Positions 1 to 7,271 of a stretch of 13,381 nt of DNA are shown piece by piece. Position numbers and translations under genes: made by a program. Under the pieces are notes generated by a model. That model was not told where the DNA came from and searched no databases. It saw nothing but the letters and a program-made list of their open reading frames with translations. This DNA is from Proteobacteria bacterium UBA2383. GTDB taxonomy: Bacteria; Pseudomonadota; Gammaproteobacteria; Competibacterales; Competibacteraceae. Positions within the stretch are counted from its first letter, which is position 1. Each line of letters begins with the position of its first letter. The stretch is taken from contig DDST01000170.1 in the NCBI GenBank assembly GCA_002343485.1, forward strand, positions 1 to 13,381. The letters run 5' to 3'.

Positions 1-1
1 C

Positions 2-2284
2 ATGTCGCCGATGCAGATTTGGTGTAACGAAGCGCAGGAACGCTACGTGCTGGCCATCGCCGCCGAGGGTTTGGAAATCTTCAAAACGCTGTGCGAGCGG
101 GAACGCTGTCCGTATGCCGTGATGGGCGTCGCTACCGAAGCGGAGCAACTGCGCCTGGACGACCAGCAATTTGCCAACCGGCCGGTCGATTTGCCGATGA
201 ATGTGCTGTTCGGCAAGCCGCCGAAGATGTTGCGTGATGTCGGTCACGCAGCCGTCGAATCCCAACCGCTCGATTTAAGCGGTATCGATCTCGCCGATGC
301 CGTGGCGCGGGTGCTGCGGTTTCCGGCAGTGGCCGACAAGAGTTTTCTCATCACCATCGGCGACCGCACCGTAACTGGTTTGGTTTGCCGCGACCAAATG
401 GTCGGACCGTGGCAAGTGCCGGTCAGCGATGTCGCAGTTACCGCCACCAGTTTCGACGTATACACCGGCGAAGCGATGGCGATGGGCGAACGGACACCTC
501 TGGCCCTGCTGGATGCGCCGGCATCGGGACGGATGGCGGTCGGGGAAGCACTGACCAATATCGCTGCCGCCCGTATTGAGAAGCTGGGCGATGTTAAATT
601 GTCCGCTAACTGGATGGCGGCGACCGGCCATCCTGGCGAGGATGCCCAATTGTTCGACACGGTTAAGGCCGTTGGCCTGGAACTGTGCCCGGCGCTGGGT
701 ATTGCCATTCCCGTTGGCAAGGACTCACTGTCGATGAAAACCGTCTGGGAGGTGAATGGCGAGCATAAAAGTGTTGTTGCGCCGCTATCCCTGATTATTT
801 CCGCTTTCGCGCCAGTGCAGGATGTGCGCCGTACCTTGACCCCACAATTACGCACGGATCGAGGCGACACCGATCTGCTGCTAATTGATCTCGGATGTGG
901 AAAAAACCGGCTGGGCGGCTCGGTGCTGGCCCAGATTTATTCCCGGTGGGACGATGCCCCTCCGGATGTGAATACACCAGAGATTCTCAAAGCGTTCTTT
1001 GCGGTTATTCAGGAATTGAATATAGCGGGCCGATTACTGGCGTATCACGATCGCTCGGATGGTGGTTTGCTGGCAACGCTAGCAGAAATGATGTTTGCCG
1101 GCAGCTGCGGGGTGACCGTGCTGCTGGATGATCTGGGCGAAGAGTTATTGCCCACATTGTTCACCGAAGAGTTGGGAGCCGTGGTCCAGGTACGGACTGC
1201 CGATCGCTCGACCGTGCTGGCCCGGCTATCTGCTGCTGGCTTGGGAGAATGCAGCCATGTTATCGGCACGCTCAATTCCAATGACCGGCTGATTTTATGC
1301 CATGCCGGTGAAGTGGCGTTCGCCGCTGACCGGATTGAGTTGCGGCGGCTATGGTCGGAGACCAGCTATCAGATGCAAGCCTTACGTGATCATCCTGATT
1401 GTGCCTACGAAGCATTCGCCGCTGCCTGTGATCCCGATGATCCCGGCTTGAAGGTACGCTTGACGTTCGATCCCGCCGCAGATGTGGCTGCTCCCTATAT
1501 CGCCAACGGCGAACGGCCACGCATTGCCATCCTGCGCGAGCAAGGAGTCAATGGTCAGGTAGAAATGGCTGCGGCTTTTGATCAAGCTGGCTTTGCCGCA
1601 ATGGATGTCCATATGAGCGACATCATTACTGGAAAAGTGACTTTAGCGGATTTTCACGGTATCGCCGCTTGCGGGGGCTTTTCCTACGGTGATGTACTAG
1701 GCGCTGGGGAAGGCTGGGCCAAATCAATTCTATTTAACGCCCGCGCCCGCGACGAGTTTGCCACGTTCTTCGCTCGGACGGACAGTTTTGGCTTGGGCGT
1801 TTGTAACGGCTGCCAGATGCTCTCCAACTTGCACGAGTTAATTGCTGGAGCCGAGTTATGGCCGCGTTTCGTTCGCAACCGGGTGGAACAGTTCGAAGCG
1901 CGCTTGAGCCTGGTTGAAGTGCTACCATCACCCTCGCTGTTCCTGCAAGGAATGGAAGGCTCATGGTTGCCGGTTGCCGTAGCACACGGTGAGGGACGAG
2001 CCGAGTTTCCCGATGGCGAGATGGAAGCGGTGTTAGCAGCAAACCTGGTGACGTTGCGCTTTGTCGACAATTCCGGGCAGCCGGCAACGCGCTATCCCGC
2101 CAACCCCAACGGTTCGCCCGGTGGGATTACCGGCCTGACCAGTCGTGATGGCCGTTTCACTATCGTGATGCCGCATCCAGAACGTATGTTCCGCACCGTA
2201 CAATATTCCTGGCATCCGGACGGCTGGGGCGAGGATGGTCCCTGGTTACGGATGTTCCGCAATGCCCGGCGGTGGTTGGGGTAA
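2..2284 (+). CDS. purL: Phosphoribosylformylglycinamidine synthase, C-terminal part (5' end outside window)
   Basis: Catalyses the ATP- and glutamine-dependent conversion of FGAR to FGAM, the fourth step of de novo purine synthesis, in the cytoplasm. The 760 visible residues hold the second half of the synthetase (AIR-synthase-like, with a GKDSLSMK segment near residue 240) and, from about residue 505, a class I glutamine amidotransferase domain. The nucleophile is Cys601 in GVCNGC and the His/Glu pair is His725 and Glu727 in PHPER. Compared with the ~1295-residue E. coli enzyme these positions are offset by about 535, so roughly 535 N-terminal residues lie upstream. The first Met here is internal, in the stretch preceding the conserved IWCNEAQERYVLA. 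All glutaminase catalytic residues are present and the C-terminus is complete, ending in TAA. It is the long, single-chain form typical of proteobacteria, unlike the split PurS/PurQ/PurL system. Confidence 0.97.
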   Translation: MSPMQIWCNEAQERYVLAIAAEGLEIFKTLCERERCPYAVMGVATEAEQLRLDDQQFANRPVDLPMNVLFGKPPKMLRDVGHAAVESQPLDLSGIDLADAVARVLRFPAVADKSFLITIGDRTVTGLVCRDQMVGPWQVPVSDVAVTATSFDVYTGEAMAMGERTPLALLDAPASGRMAVGEALTNIAAARIEKLGDVKLSANWMAATGHPGEDAQLFDTVKAVGLELCPALGIAIPVGKDSLSMKTVWEVNGEHKSVVAPLSLIISAFAPVQDVRRTLTPQLRTDRGDTDLLLIDLGCGKNRLGGSVLAQIYSRWDDAPPDVNTPEILKAFFAVIQELNIAGRLLAYHDRSDGGLLATLAEMMFAGSCGVTVLLDDLGEELLPTLFTEELGAVVQVRTADRSTVLARLSAAGLGECSHVIGTLNSNDRLILCHAGEVAFAADRIELRRLWSETSYQMQALRDHPDCAYEAFAAACDPDDPGLKVRLTFDPAADVAAPYIANGERPRIAILREQGVNGQVEMAAAFDQAGFAAMDVHMSDIITGKVTLADFHGIAACGGFSYGDVLGAGEGWAKSILFNARARDEFATFFARTDSFGLGVCNGCQMLSNLHELIAGAELWPRFVRNRVEQFEARLSLVEVLPSPSLFLQGMEGSWLPVAVAHGEGRAEFPDGEMEAVLAANLVTLRFVDNSGQPATRYPANPNGSPGGITGLTSRDGRFTIVMPHPERMFRTVQYSWHPDGWGEDGPWLRMFRNARRWLG

Positions 2285-2361
2285 AAATGACGTGTTCAAC
2301 TAGACTTTGAACTTAAATCACTCTCCTAACCTTCTCCAACAAAAATTTGAGGAGATAGTCC

Positions 2362-3339
2362 ATGCCCAAGGCAATTCGCATTCATCAATACGGCGGCCCC
2401 GAAGTACTGCGTTGGGAAGACGTCGAAGCCGGTGATCCGGGTCCTGGCCAACTTCGGGTTCGCCATGCCGCGATTGGCCTGAACTACATCGATGTTTATC
2501 ACCGTACCGGCTTGTATCCGCTGCCATCATTGCCTTGGACACTCGGCATGGAGGGCGCTGGACATGTGGAGGCGATTGGAGAGGGTGTGACCGAATTCAA
2601 GGCCGGCGATCGGGTCGCCTATGCCAGCCCGCCGGTCGGCGCTTACGCCGAAGTGCGATTGCTCCCCGCCGACCGGGCAGTAGCATTGCCCGAAAACATT
2701 AACGATCAGACCGCTGCCGCCATGATGCTGCAAGGGATGACGGCCCAATACCTATTGCGGCGCACCTACCGGGTACAATCCGGTGACGCTATTCTGTTGC
2801 ACGCCGCCGCTGGCGGAGTTGGCCTGATTGCCAGCCAGTGGGCGCGGCAATTAGGCGCACTGGTGATCGGTACGGTAGGTAACGATGAGAAAGCCGAATT
2901 GGCCCGCGCCCACGGTTGCCATCATGTTATTGTTTACAGCCGTGAGAATTTCGTGGAGCGGGTTCGCGAAATCACCAACGGTCAAGGCGTCGCAGTCGTC
3001 TATGATTCGGTGGGTAAGGAGACCTTCATGGGCTCCCTAGACTGTTTACGGCCTTTGGGGATGATGGTCAGTTTCGGCAATGCGTCTGGGCCAGTGCCGC
3101 CGTTTGAACCAGGGATACTTGCCGCTAAAGGTTCGCTATTCATGACCCGGCCGACCCTGATGACCTATACCGCTAAACGCGAAGCGTTGGTTGCCAGCGC
3201 GGCTGAATTGTTTGAGATGGTCACTGCCGGGGCGGTAAAAATTGAAGTGCGGCAAACCTATCCCTTGGCCGAAACCGCCCAGGCGCACCGTGATCTGGAA
3301 GCGCGCAAGACGACCGGTTCGACGGTTCTGCTACCCTAA
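2362..3339 (+). CDS. qor: NADPH:quinone oxidoreductase, zeta-crystallin type
   Basis: A 325-residue medium-chain dehydrogenase/reductase of the zinc-free quinone oxidoreductase class, close in length to E. coli QorA (327). The N-terminal half is the GroES-like catalytic fold, including GLNYIDVYHRTGLYP near residues 39-53 and LGMEGAGHV near 61-69. The central Rossmann fold carries the nucleotide-binding stretch HAAAGGVG at residues 147-154. Such enzymes reduce quinones with NADPH in the cytoplasm; the physiological substrate cannot be told from sequence. The start is set by a GAGGAGA Shine-Dalgarno at 2349-2355, six bases before ATG. The gene follows purL by 77 bp on the same strand, so co-transcription is possible. 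The gap contains only a weak 6-bp A/T-containing hairpin (2294-2312), so a separate promoter cannot be ruled in or out. Family assignment is firm, exact substrate is not. Confidence 0.93.
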   Translation: MPKAIRIHQYGGPEVLRWEDVEAGDPGPGQLRVRHAAIGLNYIDVYHRTGLYPLPSLPWTLGMEGAGHVEAIGEGVTEFKAGDRVAYASPPVGAYAEVRLLPADRAVALPENINDQTAAAMMLQGMTAQYLLRRTYRVQSGDAILLHAAAGGVGLIASQWARQLGALVIGTVGNDEKAELARAHGCHHVIVYSRENFVERVREITNGQGVAVVYDSVGKETFMGSLDCLRPLGMMVSFGNASGPVPPFEPGILAAKGSLFMTRPTLMTYTAKREALVASAAELFEMVTAGAVKIEVRQTYPLAETAQAHRDLEARKTTGSTVLLP

Positions 3340-3402
3340 GACTGCGTTAACTATGAGTGCCTCCAGCCCGCCCGGCAAGCAGAGCATTACCGGGTCTTTC
3401 CC

Positions 3403-3423
3403 CGCCTCCTGTCCAAGGAGGCG
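3403..3423. terminator. Hairpin between converging genes, possible bidirectional terminator
   Basis: A perfect 8-bp inverted repeat, CGCCTCCT / AGGAGGCG, with a 5-nt loop sits in the 118-bp gap between the ends of qor (plus strand) and the deacetylase gene (minus strand). The stem is GC-rich and well placed to end transcription from both sides. There is no U-tract on either strand, so it is not a textbook intrinsic terminator. It could instead protect 3' ends or act with Rho. Confidence 0.4.
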
Positions 3424-3457
3424 TATTCAAAAGGTCTGGGCAGTTTGAACCCGGCAG

Positions 3458-4402
3458 CTACGCTGCTGGCGGCGCATCGATTAACACCTGAACATGCGCT
3501 GCCACACTGGCTGCCAATGCCTGCAAATTATACCCCCCCTCCAGCATCGAAACGACCCGTCCTTGGCAGTACTGTTTAGCCACCGCCAGAATGCCCTTGG
3601 TTAGCCACTCATAGTCCTCTTCACAGAAACTCAGTCCCGCCAGCGGATCCAGATAATGGGCATCGAAACCTGCGGAGATCAGGATCAGTTGCGGCTGGAA
3701 AGCATGTAACGCCGGTTCAATATCCTGAATCCAGGCCTGGCGTAGTTCCGTTGAGCCTGCGCCGGCTGATAGAGGAACGTTAACAATATTGCCAATGCCA
3801 CGCTCCTCGCGGCGGCCCGTGCCAGGATAGATGTAAGCCTGGTGGGTAGAAATATAGAGATAGCCTTGCTCGGTTTCGAACGCTGCCTGCGTACCGTTAC
3901 CATGATGAACATCGAAATCGATGACCGCGATCCGTTCCAGTCCGTGAACAACACGCGCATGAGCCGCCCCGATAGCGGCATTATTAAATAGGCAGAAACC
4001 CATTGCCTGATGAGGTTCAGCATGATGCCCCGGCGGACGGATGGCGCAAAACGCATTGTTGGCTTCACTCTTCAGCACGGCATCGACTGCCGCACAAACC
4101 GCACCGGCAGCACGCAACGCTGCTTCGCCGGATTGCGGAGAAATAATCGTATCGCCGTCAATGGCGTAGTGTCCATGCCGGGGAACCCGGGCAAAGATAC
4201 GTTCAACATGTTTTAGTGAATGAATCCGAGTCAGTTGTTCGAGGCTGGCTTCCGGGGCTTCCCGCCACTCCAGCGTAACGAAGGAGGCAGTTTTGAGGGC
4301 ATTGAGAATCGCCGTCAGACGAGCAGGGCATTCCGGATGACCAAAGCCAGCATCATGTTCCAAACAGCGCGGATGCGTATAGAGCAGAGTGGTCATGATC
4401 AT
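3458..4402 (-). CDS. Histone deacetylase family protein (zinc amidohydrolase)
   Basis: A 314-residue member of the arginase/deacetylase fold, related to class II histone deacetylases, acetylpolyamine amidohydrolases and AcuC. All catalytic elements are visible: the His126-His127 charge-relay pair in RPPGHHAE, zinc ligands Asp164 and His166 in DFDVHHGNG, the third ligand Asp247 in SAGFDAH, and the transition-state Tyr291 in LEGGYNL. It should therefore be an active Zn-dependent deacetylase, acting on acetyl-lysine or a small acetylated amine; substrate is not determinable. The start ATG overlaps the stop of the CBS gene upstream as ATGA, implying translational coupling. A second in-frame Met two codons later (4396) is an alternative start. 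The gene ends with TAG 55 nt from the GC hairpin shared with qor. The tight pairing with a nucleotide-sensing CBS protein suggests energy-linked deacetylation, which is inference. Confidence 0.92.
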   Translation of the reverse strand: MIMTTLLYTHPRCLEHDAGFGHPECPARLTAILNALKTASFVTLEWREAPEASLEQLTRIHSLKHVERIFARVPRHGHYAIDGDTIISPQSGEAALRAAGAVCAAVDAVLKSEANNAFCAIRPPGHHAEPHQAMGFCLFNNAAIGAAHARVVHGLERIAVIDFDVHHGNGTQAAFETEQGYLYISTHQAYIYPGTGRREERGIGNIVNVPLSAGAGSTELRQAWIQDIEPALHAFQPQLILISAGFDAHYLDPLAGLSFCEEDYEWLTKGILAVAKQYCQGRVVSMLEGGYNLQALAASVAAHVQVLIDAPPAA

Positions 4403-4851
4403 TGTTCCTCGCGAGCAGGCGCTTCATGCTGGATGGCAGCGCGACGCAGTGCTTTCAACACGTCTTCACGGGCGATCATGCCAACTAACCGGCCTTCCTT
4501 GACCACTGGAAGGCTTTTGGCGCGCATCTCCACCAGTTTTTGTAATAACCGGCTGAGCGGCAGTTGCGGCTCGACACTGACGGGATGAAAGGTCATTACC
4601 GTTTCAATGGTCTGCTCCATGATCTCGTCGTAGTGGGGAACCAAGGCATGAGAATCAAAAATGAAGGCCTTGAGAAGATCAAATTTAGTCAAGATGCCGA
4701 GCAAATGCCGCTGGTCATCCACGACAGGCACGCCGTTAAAATCATGGGCTTCGAACAGCGCTTCGGCTTCGCGGAGCTTGGCTTTAGGACTCATTGCAAT
4801 GGGTTCAGGGGTCATGGCGTCGCGGACTAGATATTGCAGGAATTCATACAT
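4399..4851 (-). CDS. CBS-domain-pair protein
   Basis: A 150-residue stand-alone Bateman module. The first CBS motif spans about residues 8-63, with VRDAMTPEPIAMSP and GVPVVDDQRHLLGILTKFDLL. The second spans about 80-137, with VMTFHPVSVEP and SLPVVKEGRLVGMIAREDVLKAL. CBS pairs typically bind adenine nucleotides or S-adenosylmethionine in the cleft between repeats and regulate a partner. No catalytic or DNA-binding domain is attached. The short charged tail after residue 138 is not conserved-looking. A GAGGAT stretch lies upstream of ATG at 4849-4851 at slightly long spacing, and an in-frame or nearby second ATG is not needed. It is the promoter-proximal gene of a two-gene unit whose second gene encodes a zinc deacetylase, with a 4-nt overlap. 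A role as sensor or partner for that enzyme is the simplest inference. Its promoter should lie in the palindrome-containing gap to the right. Confidence 0.9.
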   Translation of the reverse strand: MYEFLQYLVRDAMTPEPIAMSPKAKLREAEALFEAHDFNGVPVVDDQRHLLGILTKFDLLKAFIFDSHALVPHYDEIMEQTIETVMTFHPVSVEPQLPLSRLLQKLVEMRAKSLPVVKEGRLVGMIAREDVLKALRRAAIQHEAPAREEQ

Positions 4852-4950
4852 GACAAGGTGATCCTCGATGATTCGATCCTGTTAATCTTAATTCAAGGCT
4901 TGTTAAGATGCTTGAAGGAAGACTGCTCGTGGAACTATGGATGCGGCAGA

Positions 4951-4967
4951 TGTTCTTAATAAGAACA
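4951..4967. promoter_or_regulatory. 17-bp palindrome, operator candidate
   Basis: TGTTCTTA-A-TAAGAACA is a perfect inverted repeat of 8-bp arms around one base. It lies about 100 bp from the CBS gene start on one side and 100 bp from the small flagellar-like gene on the other, inside the divergent intergenic region. The symmetry and A/T-rich core fit a homodimeric repressor or activator site. The cognate regulator is not identifiable from this window. Confidence 0.45.
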
Positions 4968-4992
4968 CCCTACTCACTCAAGATACAGAATT

Positions 4993-5031
4993 TAGAGTAA
5001 AAATGGTTTAATAATGACTGATTTTACTCTA
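4993..5031. promoter_or_regulatory. 10-bp inverted repeat with 19-nt spacer, possible operator/promoter region
   Basis: TAGAGTAAAA (4993-5002) is repeated in inverse as TTTTACTCTA (5022-5031). It begins about 75 bp and ends 35 bp before the start of the 98-residue gene, where a promoter would be expected. Within it, TAAA (4998-5001), a 15-nt gap and ACTGATTT (5017-5024) resemble a sigma-28 (FliA) promoter, TAAA-N15-GCCGATAA. Only 4 of 8 positions match in the -10 element, so this is a weak match that merely fits the flagellar-like product. Confidence 0.35.
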
Positions 5032-5054
5032 TATTTGGAAAATACCCGGGTAGC

Positions 5055-5061
5055 AGGAGGT
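5055..5061 (+). promoter_or_regulatory. Strong ribosome binding site of the 98-residue gene
   Basis: AGGAGGT is a near-perfect anti-16S match, ending five bases before the ATG at 5067. It is the strongest Shine-Dalgarno in the window. It is good evidence that this short, otherwise unrecognised reading frame is translated, and it fixes the start at the first of two consecutive ATG codons. Confidence 0.85.
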
Positions 5062-5066
5062 GCAAC

Positions 5067-5363
5067 ATGATGATCAATAGTGCTGTCAGTACGGGTAGCG
5101 CTAGCATCCAGGGAGCTATTAAGAGCCTGGACAGTAGCGCTCAGGAAATCGCCAAACAAACGATTCATCCCATAGACCCCGTGTCAGCAGCAGCTCCAGT
5201 GGGAGATCAACAGACTGAGGTGAATTCTCATGGGCCTCAAGCAGCTTCGCTGATCGAGCCATTGGTGGAGCAAAATAGAGCGCTTTATCAGGCTCAAGCT
5301 GGCGCGAAGATTATCAGTACGAACAATGAAGTATTAGGCAGCTTACTGGATATCTTTGCTTAA
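5067..5363 (+). CDS. Small protein resembling the terminal helices of flagellar rod/hook proteins
   Basis: A 98-residue protein with no signal peptide or membrane segment. The C-terminal third (about residues 62-98: LIEPLVEQNRALYQAQAGAK, then IISTNNEVLGSLLDIFA) resembles the C-terminal helix of flagellar basal-body rod and hook proteins. These typically end in a Y-A-N-AK-I-T-DEML-LLDI pattern. The N-terminal part (residues 3-33, INSAVSTGSASIQGAIKSLD then SSAQEIAKQTI) resembles their N-terminal helix. In those helices a small-residue-rich stretch precedes an A-N-I-A-N motif, here degraded to A-Q-E-I-A-K. Between lies only ~25 residues of linker rich in Pro, Ala and Gln, so the surface domains of FlgB/C/F/G are absent. 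No flagellar gene is adjacent. It may be an assembly-like or motility-associated small protein; function is not established. It is preceded by an excellent Shine-Dalgarno and two palindromes, and ends 20 bp from the converging yejE stop. Confidence 0.75.
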   Translation: MMINSAVSTGSASIQGAIKSLDSSAQEIAKQTIHPIDPVSAAAPVGDQQTEVNSHGPQAASLIEPLVEQNRALYQAQAGAKIISTNNEVLGSLLDIFA

Positions 5364-5382
5364 GAATCTCATCCAGCAGCCA

Positions 5383-6423
5383 TCAAATTACATTTTTGCG
5401 TGGATCAAACGCATCCCGCACCGCTTCGCCGACAAAGACTAGCAGGCTGAGCATCAGCGCCACCACGACGAAGCCAGAGACACCCAGCCAGGGTGCCTGC
5501 AAGTTATCTTTGCCCTGCCGCAATAAATCACCCAACGAGGCTGAGCCGGGTGGCAGTCCTAGGCCAAGAAAATCCAGTGCGGTCAGGGCGACGATAGAGC
5601 CAGATAGGATAAAAGGCAGGAAGGTCAGCGTGGCCACCATGGCATTGGGCAGCACATGCTTGAACATAATCCGCCCGTCGCTCATGCCCAGGGCGCGCGC
5701 AGCACGCACATAATCGAAATTACGGGCGCGTAGAAATTCGGCCCGTACCACCCCGACCAGCGAAGTCCAGCTAAATAGCATCAGCACCAGCAGCAGCGTC
5801 CAGAAGCCAGGTATCACAACGCTGGATACAATGATCAGGATGAATAACTGCGGTAATCCCCCCCAGATTTCCAGAAAACGCTGGAAGAGCAGGTCCACCC
5901 GTCCGCCAAAATAACCCTGCACCGCGCCGGCCGCAACCCCGATAATCGAGGAAGTCAACGTCAGCAGCAGACCGAACAGCACCGAGATGCGGAAACCGTA
6001 GATCAACCGGGCCAGCACATCGCGGCCCTGATCGTCGGTGCCGAGCCAATTATCGGTGGAAGGCGGCGCCGGCGCCGGAACTGGCAGGTCATAGTTGACG
6101 GTGTCATGGCGAAAGTGAATGGGTGGCCAAAACATCCAGCCATCCTCATTAATCAATTTGATCAGGTAAGGATCACGGTAATTGGCAGTGCTAGGAAAAA
6201 TCCCACCGAAGTCAGTTTCCGCGTAATCTTTGAACACGGGGACGTAGAGCGCACCCTGATGATAGACCAGCAATGGCCGGTCATTGGCAATGAACTCCGC
6301 ACCCAGGCTGAGTCCAAACAGCAGCAGAAATCCCCATAGCGACCACCAGCCACGCCGGTTGGCTTGAAATTGCGCGAGCCGGCGTTGAGTCAAAGGACTC
6401 AGGTGGAAGCGAGGAACAATCAT
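5383..6423 (-). CDS. yejE: ABC transporter permease, YejE family (microcin C/peptide importer)
   Basis: Inner-membrane permease of a peptide/nickel-type (OppC-like) ABC importer. In E. coli YejABEF takes up microcin C and peptides. The protein is 346 residues from the chosen start, against ~341 in E. coli. The order matches YejE: LSPLTQRRLAQFQANRRGWW near the N-terminus, a first membrane helix followed by EFIANDRPLLVYHQGALYVP, a periplasmic stretch, then GTDDQGRDVLARLIYGFRIS leading into the five-helix permease domain. The EAA-like cytoplasmic loop is RAARALGMSDGRIMFKHVLP. It ends in GEAVRDAFDPRKNVI. The frame is open 22 codons further upstream, but that would run into the preceding dehydrogenase gene. 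The ATG at 6421-6423 gives the family-typical N-terminus and a 20-nt gap to that gene. Its Shine-Dalgarno is poor, suggesting translational coupling. No binding protein, second permease or ATPase gene lies in the window, so the partners must be elsewhere. Confidence 0.93.
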   Translation of the reverse strand: MIVPRFHLSPLTQRRLAQFQANRRGWWSLWGFLLLFGLSLGAEFIANDRPLLVYHQGALYVPVFKDYAETDFGGIFPSTANYRDPYLIKLINEDGWMFWPPIHFRHDTVNYDLPVPAPAPPSTDNWLGTDDQGRDVLARLIYGFRISVLFGLLLTLTSSIIGVAAGAVQGYFGGRVDLLFQRFLEIWGGLPQLFILIIVSSVVIPGFWTLLLVLMLFSWTSLVGVVRAEFLRARNFDYVRAARALGMSDGRIMFKHVLPNAMVATLTFLPFILSGSIVALTALDFLGLGLPPGSASLGDLLRQGKDNLQAPWLGVSGFVVVALMLSLLVFVGEAVRDAFDPRKNVI

Positions 6424-6443
6424 CTTTATAACTCTAATAGTCT

Positions 6444-7271
6444 TTAGCTCTTTGCCTTGGCCATTTCCGCCATAATCAACTGTGTCCACACCCCGGAACC
6501 AGATAGATTCTGGCCACCATCGGCTACGACCAGCGTACCGGTAATGTAGGAAGCCAGCGGCGAGGCTAGGAATACACTCAGTTGGCCAATATCATCGGGA
6601 GTGCCAAAACGGCCTAGTGGAATCGTCTTTTTCAGCGGACCGGCACTACCTTTGGGAACCAGCCGGCGCACGCCTTCAGTGCCTTCAATCGGGCCTGGCG
6701 CAATGCTGTTGCAGCGAATACCGAACCGGCCCCATTCAAGCGCCAGATTGCGCATCATCTGATCGATGCCCGCTTTAGCCGCGCCAACGTGGGCCTGGAA
6801 AGCATAAGGCATAAATGCCTGTCCTGCCGAGATGAAGAGAATATTGCCACGTGTCTCCTTAAGTTGCTCAAACGCGGCTCGACAAGCGTGAAACGTACCG
6901 AGCAGATCGATATCCATGACTGATTTGAAGCCATTAGGGGTAATCTGTTCAGCGGGACAGGGGAAATTACCCGCCGCGCCACATACCAGGGTTTGCATCG
7001 GCCCTAATTCTTCACGGCAACGCTGCATGGCAGTTTCCAGCGCCATATAGTCGCGCACATCCGCAGAATGGGCCGAAACCTGTGCACCGAGCGCCTGCAA
7101 CTCCGCCGTTGCTGCATCAAGCTTTTCCGGTGAGCGGCCGACGATGCCGAGATTCGCTCCCACTGCTGCAAAGTTGCGGGCGATGCCGAGATTAATGCCA
7201 CTGCTACCCCCGGTAATAAAAACGGTCTGGCCAAGGAACAGGTCTTTGGCAAAATATGAAGTGATAGTCAT
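6444..7271 (-). CDS. Short-chain dehydrogenase/reductase, 2,4-dienoyl-CoA reductase (DECR2)-like
   Basis: A 275-residue classical-size SDR with a Rossmann fold. The cofactor motif is TGGSSGIN at about residues 20-27, and CGAAGNF at 98-103 replaces the usual NAG. The Ser is in FISAG (148) and Lys166 is in GAAKAG. Position 162, where the common YxxxK Tyr would be, is Val. This missing Tyr, with LALEWGRFGIRCNSIAPGPI, EGTEG after it, and PLASYITGTLVVADGG, matches the peroxisomal 2,4-dienoyl-CoA reductase branch. Those enzymes reduce dienoyl-CoA intermediates of unsaturated fatty acid oxidation with NADPH. The substrate is therefore probably an acyl-CoA, but other SDRs share the pattern. An AAGGA Shine-Dalgarno lies about seven bases from ATG. 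The gene is promoter-proximal to yejE and divergent from an FAD enzyme; neither neighbour belongs to beta-oxidation. Confidence 0.88.
   Translation of the reverse strand: MTITSYFAKDLFLGQTVFITGGSSGINLGIARNFAAVGANLGIVGRSPEKLDAATAELQALGAQVSAHSADVRDYMALETAMQRCREELGPMQTLVCGAAGNFPCPAEQITPNGFKSVMDIDLLGTFHACRAAFEQLKETRGNILFISAGQAFMPYAFQAHVGAAKAGIDQMMRNLALEWGRFGIRCNSIAPGPIEGTEGVRRLVPKGSAGPLKKTIPLGRFGTPDDIGQLSVFLASPLASYITGTLVVADGGQNLSGSGVWTQLIMAEMAKAKS

Noticed and set aside
244..870. 208-codon minus-strand open frame inside purL
   Set aside because: It lies wholly within the strongly conserved purL coding region, is Ser/Arg-rich and of no recognised family, as expected of an antisense shadow.
2294..2312. 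Hairpin GTTCAA / TTGAAC after purL as a terminator
   Set aside because: The stem is only 6 bp, half A/T, with a 7-nt loop and no T-tract, so it is too weak to call a terminator.
3685..4068. 127-codon frame on the same strand as the deacetylase gene but another phase
   Set aside because: The overlapping deacetylase frame carries all catalytic motifs. The alternative frame shows no motif, and no frameshift is needed to explain the locus.
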